Positions 7,177-14,852 of a stretch of DNA of 14,852 nucleotides are shown piece by piece. The position numbers and the translations under genes are program-made. The DNA comes from RGIG5681 sp034180345 (GTDB taxonomy: Bacteria; Bacillota_I; Bacilli_A; Erysipelotrichales; Erysipelotrichaceae). The stretch covers positions 1-14,852 of the forward strand of contig JAXFOQ010000025.1 in NCBI GenBank assembly GCA_034180345.1, read 5' to 3'. The notes below the pieces were generated by a model, which worked only from the letters and a program-made list of their open reading frames with translations, was not told where the DNA came from and did not search any database. Each line of letters opens with the position of its first letter. The stretch's first letter is position 1.

Positions 7177-7692
7177 ATCACGATATTCACTTTTTAAAGC
7201 GAAATATGCCTTAACTATGGATATTCCAATAAATCCTAACAATAAAATAAAATAATAAATCAACATATTCGGATATATTCCATACATAAAAGATATAGCT
7301 ACAAATGCAATACTTTGGATTCTTAATGACTTTATCCTTGATGCATCTTGTTTTAAATCAATATCCTTATACCCATTTTTGAAAAAGGCATAATGATAAA
7401 TATATAAGCCGATATTTTTTAATAAAAAATAAACCCCAATAAAAATCAAAGCAATAACAAGATACAACATATAATCTTTAAAAATTCTAAAGCATAAAAA
7501 AATTGTAAAAATAGCCAAAGAATAAATGATTGATGTAACAATAAAGTATAAGATATTATCAAATTCACTCAAATAACGCTTATTATGATGATTACAATAA
7601 GGACACACAACCTTACCGATATTATAACCATTTAAACGATCATTGACTTTATTACTAATATCTTTATGACACCTACCACACATTATTTTCAT
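7171..7692 (-). CDS. Uncharacterised zinc-ribbon membrane protein
   Basis: I do not recognise this 173-residue protein as a named family. The first 35 residues hold two cysteine pairs, CGRC (5-8) and CPYC (30-33), spaced as in a zinc ribbon and followed by a basic, His-rich stretch. The remainder is hydrophobic with about four membrane segments (roughly 47-68, 74-98, 125-140 and 142-164) and a charged loop near 105-123. The ribbon would probably lie in the cytoplasm. Its ATG comes 11 bases after the EamA transporter stop, and its AGGGGG ribosome site overlaps that TAG, so the two are probably co-translated. An internal ATG at codon 4 is a less likely start. No function can be assigned; a membrane-bound sensor or assembly role is only a guess. 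Confidence 0.7.
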   Translation of the reverse strand: MKIMCGRCHKDISNKVNDRLNGYNIGKVVCPYCNHHNKRYLSEFDNILYFIVTSIIYSLAIFTIFLCFRIFKDYMLYLVIALIFIGVYFLLKNIGLYIYHYAFFKNGYKDIDLKQDASRIKSLRIQSIAFVAISFMYGIYPNMLIYYFILLLGFIGISIVKAYFALKSEYRDK

Positions 7693-7703
7693 TACAATAC
7701 CCC

Positions 7704-8570
7704 CTAAACCTTTTTTCTTACCAATAATAAAACTCCAACAATAATAAAAAGACAGCCAACTATTTGTGGCAATGATACCCTTTCACCTAAAAATAAAACC
7801 CCAAAGATTACTGCCGATACCGGTTCAAATAAAGATAGTATCGCCGCTTCAGCACCACCCAAATAATCAACGCCCATTTTAAACATAATCAAACCAATAA
7901 ATTGGGCCAGCAATGCCACAATTAAAATATAAATGTAGCTATTTAATGGCTGATTAAAAATAATCTGTTTAACAAAAAGATTGATCACTCCCATTATAAC
8001 AACCACATTTAAAGATAGATAAAAAGATAGTTTATAGTTATCCATCTTGGATAATCTAAATTTATCTAAACCGATAATATAAATCGAAAAACAAACACCA
8101 CTCAAAAGGGCAATCACTACCCCTAACAATTTATTTAAATCACGATAATCAAAAAAGAAGGCTATGCCAATCATCGCTAAAAATAAAGCCTTCTTCTGTT
8201 TAGCGCTAATCTTATCATGATATATAAGATGAGCAATCATCATCACAAATAATGGATATAAAAAATGTAGGGTTGTAGCACTACCTACTCCGATATAGTT
8301 ATAACTTAAATACAATAAAAATACTGCGATGACAATACCAAAAAAACTAACCATCAATAAATGGATAAAATCACTCAAGCTTATTTTAAGATTGATATTT
8401 TTTCTCAGACAAATCAAACCAAAAATCGGTAATGTAATAAAACTTCTAAAAAAAGTTAGCGAAAAAGCATTATTGCCATAATAATAACTAAGTGCACAAA
8501 TAATCGGCACAAAACCATAAATAAGTGCTGAAGATACCGTATAAATAATGCCTAAATTACGCTTATTCAT
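7704..8570 (-). CDS. EamA/DMT-superfamily transporter
   Basis: A membrane protein of the drug/metabolite transporter superfamily with two EamA repeats and about ten helices. From the ATG at 8568-8570 the product has 288 residues and the first helix (about 6-27) begins right after MNKRN, as in the family. The second repeat ends with the typical SLFEPVSAVIFGVLFLGE stretch near 246-263. The open frame extends upstream to a TTG at 8616-8618, but that codon lies beside the terminator hairpin of the preceding gene, lacks a ribosome site and adds non-family residues. The chosen ATG has only a weak ribosome site. EamA proteins export or exchange amino acids, nucleosides or other small metabolites; the substrate cannot be inferred. 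Its link to galactose use is unclear. Confidence 0.88.
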   Translation of the reverse strand: MNKRNLGIIYTVSSALIYGFVPIICALSYYYGNNAFSLTFFRSFITLPIFGLICLRKNINLKISLSDFIHLLMVSFFGIVIAVFLLYLSYNYIGVGSATTLHFLYPLFVMMIAHLIYHDKISAKQKKALFLAMIGIAFFFDYRDLNKLLGVVIALLSGVCFSIYIIGLDKFRLSKMDNYKLSFYLSLNVVVIMGVINLFVKQIIFNQPLNSYIYILIVALLAQFIGLIMFKMGVDYLGGAEAAILSLFEPVSAVIFGVLFLGERVSLPQIVGCLFIIVGVLLLVRKKV

Positions 8571-8580
8571 ATGCTTAATT

Positions 8581-8612
8581 ATATAAAAAGACTCGATATA
8601 AATCGAGTCTTT
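8581..8612 (-). terminator. Rho-independent terminator of the GH101 gene
   Basis: On the minus strand an 11-bp perfect stem AAAGACTCGAT/ATCGAGTCTTT with a four-base loop is followed by TTATAT, so the transcript reads GAGUCUUUUUAUAU. The stem begins nine bases past the GH101 stop at 8621. Because no clear promoter lies between it and the EamA gene, the two downstream genes may rely on readthrough or an unseen promoter. Confidence 0.88.
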
Positions 8613-8620
8613 AATCAATT

Positions 8621-11600
8621 TTAGTTATATTTCCTCTTCTTAGCCATAACAAGCAATATAAGTGCCAAGGCCACTGTACCAAATGCAAGTACTCCTGACA
8701 TATCACCACTTCCTAAGTTTGGAAGCTTGTTGTCAGATTGAGGATTTATTGGTCTATCGCCATTTGGTGTCGGTTCTTGATTAGGATCAGGAACTATCGG
8801 ATCATTTGGTTTCTTCTTTAAATTAGTAACCACAGCTTTTAACTTAGCTAGCATAGCATCAACAGCATCTTGTGTTGCATTATCATCAGCCAATAGTTCC
8901 TTAACTTCATTCAAGGTATTTTCCAATAACTCTCTTGATTGATCGGTCAATTGCGTTCTTTCAATTACCATCGCCTTCTTATATTCGGCTTGAAGTTGAT
9001 CTTTACCAGCAGCTTTTGTTGTTACAAAGGCATAAGGTGAGAATTTATCAGCCACAAAGCTAACTTTATTACCATTGATAGTAATATCTTTGATTTGTGT
9101 TGCACTGCCATCAGCATTAAGGTGATATACAGCTAAATTTCTAGTCTTATCAATATTAACACTTACTTCCATTGGACTTGAAATATCAACTGGATCATTA
9201 GAATTTTGATAGTGGAAATACAAGTTTTTCACAACAACATCCTTATCTTTAAATAAAGCCTTAGTTTCATCTTTCAAAACAATTCCTGAAAGATCAAATT
9301 CACCGATGGCAAAAATTAATAAGTTATCAAAGGCATCACTTAATTTTTCACTCGCATCTTGCACATCCTGTTTGCTAGCATCAACATTCTTAATGACCTT
9401 AATAGCTTCTTCATAAGCCTTATCTAAAGCTTCAACACTTTCTTTAGCAAATAATTTTCTATTAACTGATTCAACAAGATTAATTAATTCTGACAACATA
9501 GATTTATCAACAACTTCAAGTGTTGGAGCTGTTGGCGAATCAATTTCCTCTTTTTCAAGATAATTAAATTGAAGTTCAGCACCAGATGCAAATGCATCAT
9601 TAGGATTTCCAAACGAGCTTGTTACTTCAAAGATTAGATATTGAGTATTTACATCGGTTAGATCAAAGGCATTATAGTTCCTATCATTTAACTGTGTGCC
9701 GTTATGTTTAAATTCGCCACTCTTAACCTCTGTCCACTTACTACGATCAACAGTATCTTCACTTGCGGTATAAATCTTATAGGTTCTGACCATACCATTG
9801 GTATTTGAATGTCTAGCGATGTAATTACCATCGGTAAGTTTAACTGGTTTATCAAATTTCAACATCACCCATTGAGGCATACCGTTTTGTTTTTGCCAAT
9901 CATTATGCCACATAGTATCAACACTACCATCAACCAGCTTATCCTTTGTAGCATTTCCATCATATGGGGCTTCACTTGAAGCATGGATAGCTTCAATTCT
10001 ATTGTGATTTAAAGCTTTCTTACTTTCCTTTTCAACAAGGAAGCCATCATTGCGTTTGGCATTCGCAATAGCTTGATCCAATAATATCTTAGCCTCAGCA
10101 ATTTCATCTTCATTGGCATCAAATTTTTCATTAATCTTATTAGCAGCAGCAAGTGGATCATTTAATATCGTTTTAGCTTCCTCACTATACTTATCTGATT
10201 TAACAATTGCATTAGCAAGATCAATAGATTTTTGCAGTTCAACTTTACTGGCAATATAAATTTCTAAATTTTCAAGAGCCTTTTCAATCGCTTTAACCGC
10301 CTCATCAATATAATCTTGGGTAGCGATAGTGTTTGTTAATAGCTCTTTACCCTTGGCAGTGGCCTTTTTCAATTCATTATAAGTATCTTGAGTATAACGC
10401 TTAATCTTATTGAGTTCTTCATCAGCTTTTTCAAGTACCTTATTTAATTCGTTAAGATTTAATTCGGTCTTGGCATCCTTTTCAACAATCTTAAGGTTAT
10501 CAAATACCAAATCATAGTAGCCAGCTAAAACTGCCGGTTTTTGATAAGCTGCCAAATTTTTAGTATCGGATGCTTTACCATTGTTGTAGAAGCCAATCCA
10601 GTAATTACCATCACTATTCTCAGGAACAGTAAATTCAATCTTCAAGGTATTTTTTTCAATATCCTTATTTGAATAGGTTTCCTTCAATTTATAACTACCC
10701 ACAAATTGATTAGGCTTGCTGTCATATGGCGCATCACCAACTACAAATTCATATTTATCGCTGGTACCAGTTAAATAATCAATAGATACTTCGTAGGTTT
10801 TTCCTGGTTCAAAACGATAGTTTTGAGGAATGGTTTGAACAATTAATTTTTGAGTATTATCTGTATCAACCCCTAGGCGTTTAACCGACCAATCACCATC
10901 AATAACCTCTGAAATTTTCTTAATATCCCAACCTCTTTGCGTATATGGTTCATGTCTTTCTGATAAATGAATATGATTATCTTCAACATTATCTATACCA
11001 CCGATAATAAATGGATATAATCCTTGTGGCATATCTTCAAAATCTTGAGTAAATACCTTACCATCTGCCGACTTATTATTCATTGTGGTTTCAACTACAC
11101 GAACATCATCAAAGTAGGTAGCTTCCTTAGCTGGTTCCCTACCGATGGTAAGGGTAACCTTAGAACCATCTTCAGGAGCATTGAAGAATACATACATATT
11201 TTGGAAATAACTAGTGCCATTAACAGTATATGACTGTCTATTGGTGTTATGAGAATATGCTTTAATATAGTTTAAAGCAATTGATTTATTAGTGTAGTTA
11301 TAATCAATTTGTTGACCTTTGGCATCGGTCAATTCAATAAATGCCTTGGCATCAGATCTGTTCTCAACGCCAACATAAACCGCATATCTTTGACCTGCCT
11401 TTAAATCAGTAAGAGTTTGAGATAATTTTACTGTTTTTGCATTATTAGAAATTTCTAATACTTGTGTTCCGGTTTCAGTATCAAAAATCTTAGCTTCATC
11501 AGCAGTTATTCCATCTTGTTTCCAAGCATCTAAATTTCTAGCATTAAAGCCAGTATCAACAATATGTGCCTTTTCAGACCATGTTACTTTTTCTTGAGTC

Positions 11601-14600
11601 CTTTCACCCTTATAAATGACATAAGGTGTTCTAGCCTCGGCAAACAAAGTTATGCTTCCATTTTTAACAGGCACCACTTCTTTATTGGTTTTACCAGTAT
11701 CGGTTAATTCATAAACAACCACATTGGCTAAATCTTTAAATTCGTCAGGAAGCTCCCAAGTACTTTGTTCGGTATAACTATTATAGTGATATAATTTTTG
11801 ATTATCATCAGTCAATCGTTTACCATTAGCATCCCAATACCAAGGTAGTAAATATTTAACATTATTACTGCCTTCCTTCAATACTACTTTTCCATCTAAA
11901 GTCATCGTCCTAGATAAGTACTTATGACTACTAGCATTTGCTTCATCTCTGGTGATGACCAATTTCTTTGATAAATCATTATTGATCAAACCAACCTTTA
12001 TCTCAGGAGTCCAAGAAATTTGTCGTCCTGTTTCAGGATGACGAAGTGAAGTAGGACGACCATCAACCCATTCGTTAACTTCAAAGTGTTGTGCAAACTT
12101 AGTAGCTAAGTTTACTGAGAATAATTTTTCAATATTGTCTTTATAACTATTGCGACCTTGCCAACCTTCAAAGTCTTTGGTCATATCAAAACCACCAAGC
12201 AATGGGTTCATTGCAGCACCTGAGTAAGCAGGATTGTTTGCTACCCAAGAATCACGCTGATGATTTTGAACAAATCTAATCAGTTTAGAATTGATACCTT
12301 GATTTTTATAACCACCATAGTTCCAATCGGCAGCCCAATGTTGCAAAATAGCAGTATAGGCATTAGCATGCCCCCATTCACCAGCTACCGCCCAACCATT
12401 AGCGAGAATTTCTTTTGAAAGTTGTTGCGACATCCAAGTACCATTATCACCATTTTGACCATTTCCCCAAACATCGACATAGATATAGTCAAGACCATTA
12501 GTACCATCACCACGATCTAAGGCTTTCGCAAGATCTTTGAAACGATTATCACGACCATGAAGCATATCATAATCAGGATTGATATTAATACCTTGGTCTA
12601 ACCAACGCCAGCCATAATTCCAACTTCCGCCATTTTTAGCCAGACGAGCATCTTCAAAATACTTAGATTCAGGATATGTTTCTGAAGCATTGACATGGAT
12701 ACCAAAAATAGCCCCATATTTTTCACCCTCATCTAATAAGAATTTCATATCTTCAGCACCACCAATGCGCTTACCGATATCAGCATAGTTTAAGTGTCCT
12801 GAATCATGGCCCTCAGAACCATAACCCTTTAATAATATACTTTGACCTAAACCATCAGTATTTAAATAAACTTTTTTAACATTATCTAAGGTTGTTAAGA
12901 ATGGATTTTGGGCTTGTGAACCAAAGTTCATGGCAATTCTTGTTGCAACCTTATCCGCAATCACATCACCACCTAAGCGATCATAATTAATATCGCGTTG
13001 AACAATAGCTCCATCATTCCAATTTATTTGCTTATCACCGTTAGCATCACCAGTAATGGCTACTCTAACAAGTGGTAAGGCATTTAAGATACCTTCTTCA
13101 ACTGCTGGACGATATTTTAAACCTTTTTGATATACCCATGGAGCAGATCTTAAGCTCATTATACGCTTAGCACCATCTGCCACGATTTCTCTAATGGTAT
13201 TATTCCAATTGCCATAGGCATTTGTTTCAGTATTGGTATATAGGGTAGCTGATAATTCATTATTAGAAATAACAGCCATTGTATAAGCTTTAGTACCAGC
13301 TCTTTCAGCATTGGTTAGATATAGCTTTTCATCACCACTGGCATCAACGGTATTGCAGACTACACGACCACCCATGAAATTAGGATTTTCCTGAGTGGTA
13401 TCAACAGAAATTAAAGAATGTCCCGGAATATCAATAGTTCTAACAATGTCATTATCACTATTCTTTTCATTCAAACTTTCAACTTTAGCAAATTTCATTT
13501 CTAAAGTGTGCTTGTCGATTTTAACCACAACAGTAATTCTAAAACTCAATCCTTCATCATTTGATAATACATAAGTAGCTTGAGTAGCACTATCTTTAGT
13601 AAATTCAACTTTCGGAGCATACTCCTTACCATTGATAGTAATATGCTTTAATAATTGATTACTTCCTTTAAAAACCTTGTTGTCCAATTTAAGCATGGTA
13701 TAGTCAATGATTCTAGGGAAGGAATTATCTAAACGAACCTTCATATCTTCATTGACTAAGGTTTCAACCCCAACCACAGCCTCTTTTATAAGTTCAACAT
13801 TTAAGGGTTGTTCGTTTGTAGAATAAGTATAAGAAACAACTTTATTTTCAAAGCCATCCTTAGTAAAGGTCAGTCTTTGATTGATTTTAGGAGTTTCTAA
13901 TTGATACTCACCGTTTGAAGTAGTTGTAGTCTTAGCTCCAGTATTACTAGTAACAGTAACTCCATCGATTGGTGTTGTACTATCTTTAGCCACAACACGA
14001 CCAGTCAAGGTGAATTTTTCGATATCTTCAACCCCACCCTTTAATTGAATTTCAGAAAGATCACGATTAAATGTAGCTAACTTTACAGCTAAATTACCCT
14101 CGTTTTTAATTCCTGAAATATCAACAGAACCATTAAAGGCATCAACACCATCAACAAGCACAGTCATATTATCACCAGCTAGGCTGACTTTAAGATTAAC
14201 CTCTGCATTAGCTTCAGGTGCTGGGACCACTCTTGGATTGGCGGTATAATATGGATTATTTTTGCCATCATAAATTTGCCAAAACCAGCCACTGCTGTCA
14301 TAACCGACAAAAATCGCATTACTCATTGATGTATATCTGAAATAAAAACCAAATCTAGTTTTAGTAGGCTCAGACAATGGTTTAAAAGTAAAATCAAATT
14401 CGCCATCCTTAAAAGCCGTTACACTCTTATCGACATAGATTGCGGGATTATTTCCGTTGTTGTTAGCAAGACCAGACTTAAAATTACGCCAAACTTGAGC
14501 TTTTCCATCGTTAGTAGGAATTTTGACAATGTCTGTTGTTTGTCCAGTTATAGGATTTTTAGGATTATCTTGTTCCCAAGTATGAGAAGCATAATCAACA

Positions 14601-14704
14601 AATTCTCTAGCCCTAACAACCTTAGTTGCTGAAAAGCCTAAAGATACTTGAATAAGCATTGCCAATGACAACATCAAGGTTATTGCTTTTTTGAACTTAA
14701 TCAT
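8621..14704 (-). CDS. Cell-surface endo-alpha-N-acetylgalactosaminidase (GH101), multidomain
   Basis: A 2027-residue exported enzyme expected to release Gal-beta-1,3-GalNAc (core 1) from Ser/Thr of mucin-type glycoproteins, with retention. Order: signal peptide (1 to about 32); beta-sandwich/LamG-like domain (about 35-225); carboxypeptidase regulatory-like domain (231-305); mutarotase-like domain (about 315-590) with a dockerin/EF-hand-like loop DANGDKQINWND (553-564); (beta/alpha)8 catalytic domain (about 595-880). YVDVWG gives Asp744 as nucleophile and GEWG gives Glu776 as acid/base; their 32-residue spacing equals that of the pneumococcal enzyme (Asp764/Glu796). Then come beta domains to about 1030, two carbohydrate-binding-like modules (1045-1205, 1215-1405), FIVAR-like helical repeats (1412-1480, 1483-1550), a CBM32/discoidin-like domain (1565-1715), a third FIVAR (1733-1797), a beta module ending FSPYAFV (1800-1895), a fourth FIVAR (1900-1963), a Pro-rich spacer, LPNLG (1994-1998), a membrane helix and KKRKYN. 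The sorting motif has Leu in place of Thr. The ATG has an AGGAAAA ribosome site. Confidence 0.95.
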   Translation of the reverse strand: MIKFKKAITLMLSLAMLIQVSLGFSATKVVRAREFVDYASHTWEQDNPKNPITGQTTDIVKIPTNDGKAQVWRNFKSGLANNNGNNPAIYVDKSVTAFKDGEFDFTFKPLSEPTKTRFGFYFRYTSMSNAIFVGYDSSGWFWQIYDGKNNPYYTANPRVVPAPEANAEVNLKVSLAGDNMTVLVDGVDAFNGSVDISGIKNEGNLAVKLATFNRDLSEIQLKGGVEDIEKFTLTGRVVAKDSTTPIDGVTVTSNTGAKTTTTSNGEYQLETPKINQRLTFTKDGFENKVVSYTYSTNEQPLNVELIKEAVVGVETLVNEDMKVRLDNSFPRIIDYTMLKLDNKVFKGSNQLLKHITINGKEYAPKVEFTKDSATQATYVLSNDEGLSFRITVVVKIDKHTLEMKFAKVESLNEKNSDNDIVRTIDIPGHSLISVDTTQENPNFMGGRVVCNTVDASGDEKLYLTNAERAGTKAYTMAVISNNELSATLYTNTETNAYGNWNNTIREIVADGAKRIMSLRSAPWVYQKGLKYRPAVEEGILNALPLVRVAITGDANGDKQINWNDGAIVQRDINYDRLGGDVIADKVATRIAMNFGSQAQNPFLTTLDNVKKVYLNTDGLGQSILLKGYGSEGHDSGHLNYADIGKRIGGAEDMKFLLDEGEKYGAIFGIHVNASETYPESKYFEDARLAKNGGSWNYGWRWLDQGININPDYDMLHGRDNRFKDLAKALDRGDGTNGLDYIYVDVWGNGQNGDNGTWMSQQLSKEILANGWAVAGEWGHANAYTAILQHWAADWNYGGYKNQGINSKLIRFVQNHQRDSWVANNPAYSGAAMNPLLGGFDMTKDFEGWQGRNSYKDNIEKLFSVNLATKFAQHFEVNEWVDGRPTSLRHPETGRQISWTPEIKVGLINNDLSKKLVITRDEANASSHKYLSRTMTLDGKVVLKEGSNNVKYLLPWYWDANGKRLTDDNQKLYHYNSYTEQSTWELPDEFKDLANVVVYELTDTGKTNKEVVPVKNGSITLFAEARTPYVIYKGERTQEKVTWSEKAHIVDTGFNARNLDAWKQDGITADEAKIFDTETGTQVLEISNNAKTVKLSQTLTDLKAGQRYAVYVGVENRSDAKAFIELTDAKGQQIDYNYTNKSIALNYIKAYSHNTNRQSYTVNGTSYFQNMYVFFNAPEDGSKVTLTIGREPAKEATYFDDVRVVETTMNNKSADGKVFTQDFEDMPQGLYPFIIGGIDNVEDNHIHLSERHEPYTQRGWDIKKISEVIDGDWSVKRLGVDTDNTQKLIVQTIPQNYRFEPGKTYEVSIDYLTGTSDKYEFVVGDAPYDSKPNQFVGSYKLKETYSNKDIEKNTLKIEFTVPENSDGNYWIGFYNNGKASDTKNLAAYQKPAVLAGYYDLVFDNLKIVEKDAKTELNLNELNKVLEKADEELNKIKRYTQDTYNELKKATAKGKELLTNTIATQDYIDEAVKAIEKALENLEIYIASKVELQKSIDLANAIVKSDKYSEEAKTILNDPLAAANKINEKFDANEDEIAEAKILLDQAIANAKRNDGFLVEKESKKALNHNRIEAIHASSEAPYDGNATKDKLVDGSVDTMWHNDWQKQNGMPQWVMLKFDKPVKLTDGNYIARHSNTNGMVRTYKIYTASEDTVDRSKWTEVKSGEFKHNGTQLNDRNYNAFDLTDVNTQYLIFEVTSSFGNPNDAFASGAELQFNYLEKEEIDSPTAPTLEVVDKSMLSELINLVESVNRKLFAKESVEALDKAYEEAIKVIKNVDASKQDVQDASEKLSDAFDNLLIFAIGEFDLSGIVLKDETKALFKDKDVVVKNLYFHYQNSNDPVDISSPMEVSVNIDKTRNLAVYHLNADGSATQIKDITINGNKVSFVADKFSPYAFVTTKAAGKDQLQAEYKKAMVIERTQLTDQSRELLENTLNEVKELLADDNATQDAVDAMLAKLKAVVTNLKKKPNDPIVPDPNQEPTPNGDRPINPQSDNKLPNLGSGDMSGVLAFGTVALALILLVMAKKRKYN

Positions 14705-14718
14705 AACTATTTTTCCTG

Positions 14719-14765
14719 GTATATTCTAATTAACTCATCTAATTAATGTTGATTAATGAATATAC
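14719..14765 (-). promoter_or_regulatory. A/T-rich hairpin in the GH101 leader next to its ribosome site
   Basis: An exact 8-base inverted repeat (GTATATTC at 14719-14726 and GAATATAC at 14758-14765) encloses a second, smaller stem formed by two TAATTA copies. On the minus strand the 3' arm ends one base before the CAGGAAAA ribosome site. The stem is almost all A/T, so its stability is low and a regulatory role is speculative. Confidence 0.35.
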
Positions 14766-14778
14766 ATTCTCCTTTTCT

Positions 14779-14814
14779 ACCAATCTTTTATTAAACAGTG
14801 ATTGGTTAACTGTT
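14779..14814 (-). promoter_or_regulatory. Interleaved inverted repeats upstream of GH101 (operator or H-type pseudoknot candidate)
   Basis: On the minus strand AACAGT (14814-14809) can pair with ACTGTT (14799-14794), and ACCAATC (14806-14800), which lies in the loop of that hairpin, can pair with GATTGGT (14785-14779). The connecting loops are TA, none, and the A-rich TAATAAAA. This is the topology of an H-type pseudoknot. If transcription starts at the promoter proposed next to it, the first arm would not be transcribed, and the ACAGT/ACTGT repeat would instead look like an operator over the start site. Confidence 0.35.
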
Positions 14815-14844
14815 ATTAAACTTTGTAGAATTGAAATGTGTGAA
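14815..14844 (-). promoter_or_regulatory. Candidate sigma-A-type promoter for the GH101 gene
   Basis: On the minus strand TTCACA (14839-14844; five of six consensus bases) and TTTAAT (14815-14820; five of six) are separated by 18 bases. Transcription would start near 14808, leaving a leader of about 100 bases. In DNA this A/T-rich other -10-like sequences exist downstream, so this is the best candidate and not a certain assignment. Confidence 0.45.
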
Positions 14845-14852
14845 TGTGGATT

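Noticed and set aside
8571..8618. Longer EamA-transporter start at the TTG at 8616-8618 (304 residues)
   Set aside because: The extra 16 codons run through the GH101 terminator hairpin, there is no ribosome site at proper spacing, and the family's first helix begins right after the ATG at 8570.
11024..11233. Plus-strand 69-codon open frame inside the GH101 gene
   Set aside because: It is antisense to a well-supported domain, with no ribosome site or family features.
14766..14814. preQ1-type riboswitch upstream of GH101
   Set aside because: The pseudoknot topology and A-rich loop are similar, but I do not see the conserved preQ1 sequence motifs, and a sugar hydrolase is not an expected target.
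1..14852. CRISPR arrays, tRNA genes and insertion-sequence ends
   Set aside because: I looked for evenly spaced repeats, cloverleaf-like segments and transposase coding and saw none; gene-free stretches are all shorter than 200 bases.

Overview
The window is AT-rich, low-GC DNA in which every supported gene lies on the minus strand, so the transcription order runs from the right end to the left. The AGGAGG-type ribosome sites, a catabolite-responsive (cre) element, Gram-positive-style lipoprotein and cell-wall sorting signals, and a group IIC intron together point to a low-GC Gram-positive (Bacillota) that grows on host glycans. An Erysipelotrichia- or Clostridia-like mucosal bacterium would fit, but no marker gene is present to fix the taxon.

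Layout from right to left. (1) Positions 14852-14705 hold a short control region with a sigma-A-like promoter candidate and several inverted repeats. (2) Positions 14704-8621 encode a 2027-residue surface-anchored GH101 endo-alpha-N-acetylgalactosaminidase, which ends in a clear terminator. (3) Positions 8570-7704 and 7692-7171 encode a coupled pair: an EamA/DMT-family transporter and an uncharacterised zinc-ribbon membrane protein. (4) A promoter with an overlapping perfect-consensus cre site precedes mglB, mglA and mglC (7082-3423), a galactose/glucose ABC importer. A hairpin lies between mglB and mglA, and another follows mglC. (5) Positions 3342-185 hold a ROK-family sugar kinase, galM and galK, tightly packed or overlapping, ending in a terminator. 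(6) Immediately after that terminator the 5' end of a group IIC intron begins and runs off the left edge.

Functional picture (inference). The GH101 enzyme would release Gal-beta-1,3-GalNAc from mucin-type O-glycans at the cell surface. Galactose freed from it or from other sources would enter through MglBAC, be converted to the alpha anomer by GalM and phosphorylated by GalK. The ROK kinase would handle glucose or a related (possibly N-acetylated) hexose. The later Leloir enzymes (GalT, GalE), any galacto-N-biose phosphorylase or beta-galactosidase, and GalNAc catabolic genes are not in the window. The cre site predicts carbon catabolite repression of the importer and probably of the downstream kinase genes.

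I found no wholly new multi-gene system. The most notable points are the intron placed just past the gal terminator, the altered sorting motif (LPNLG) on the GH101 protein, the loss of the zinc motif and substrate histidine in the ROK kinase, the mglB-mglA hairpin that contains an upstream ATG, and a pseudoknot-like arrangement upstream of the GH101 gene. No gene-free stretch exceeds 300 bases.
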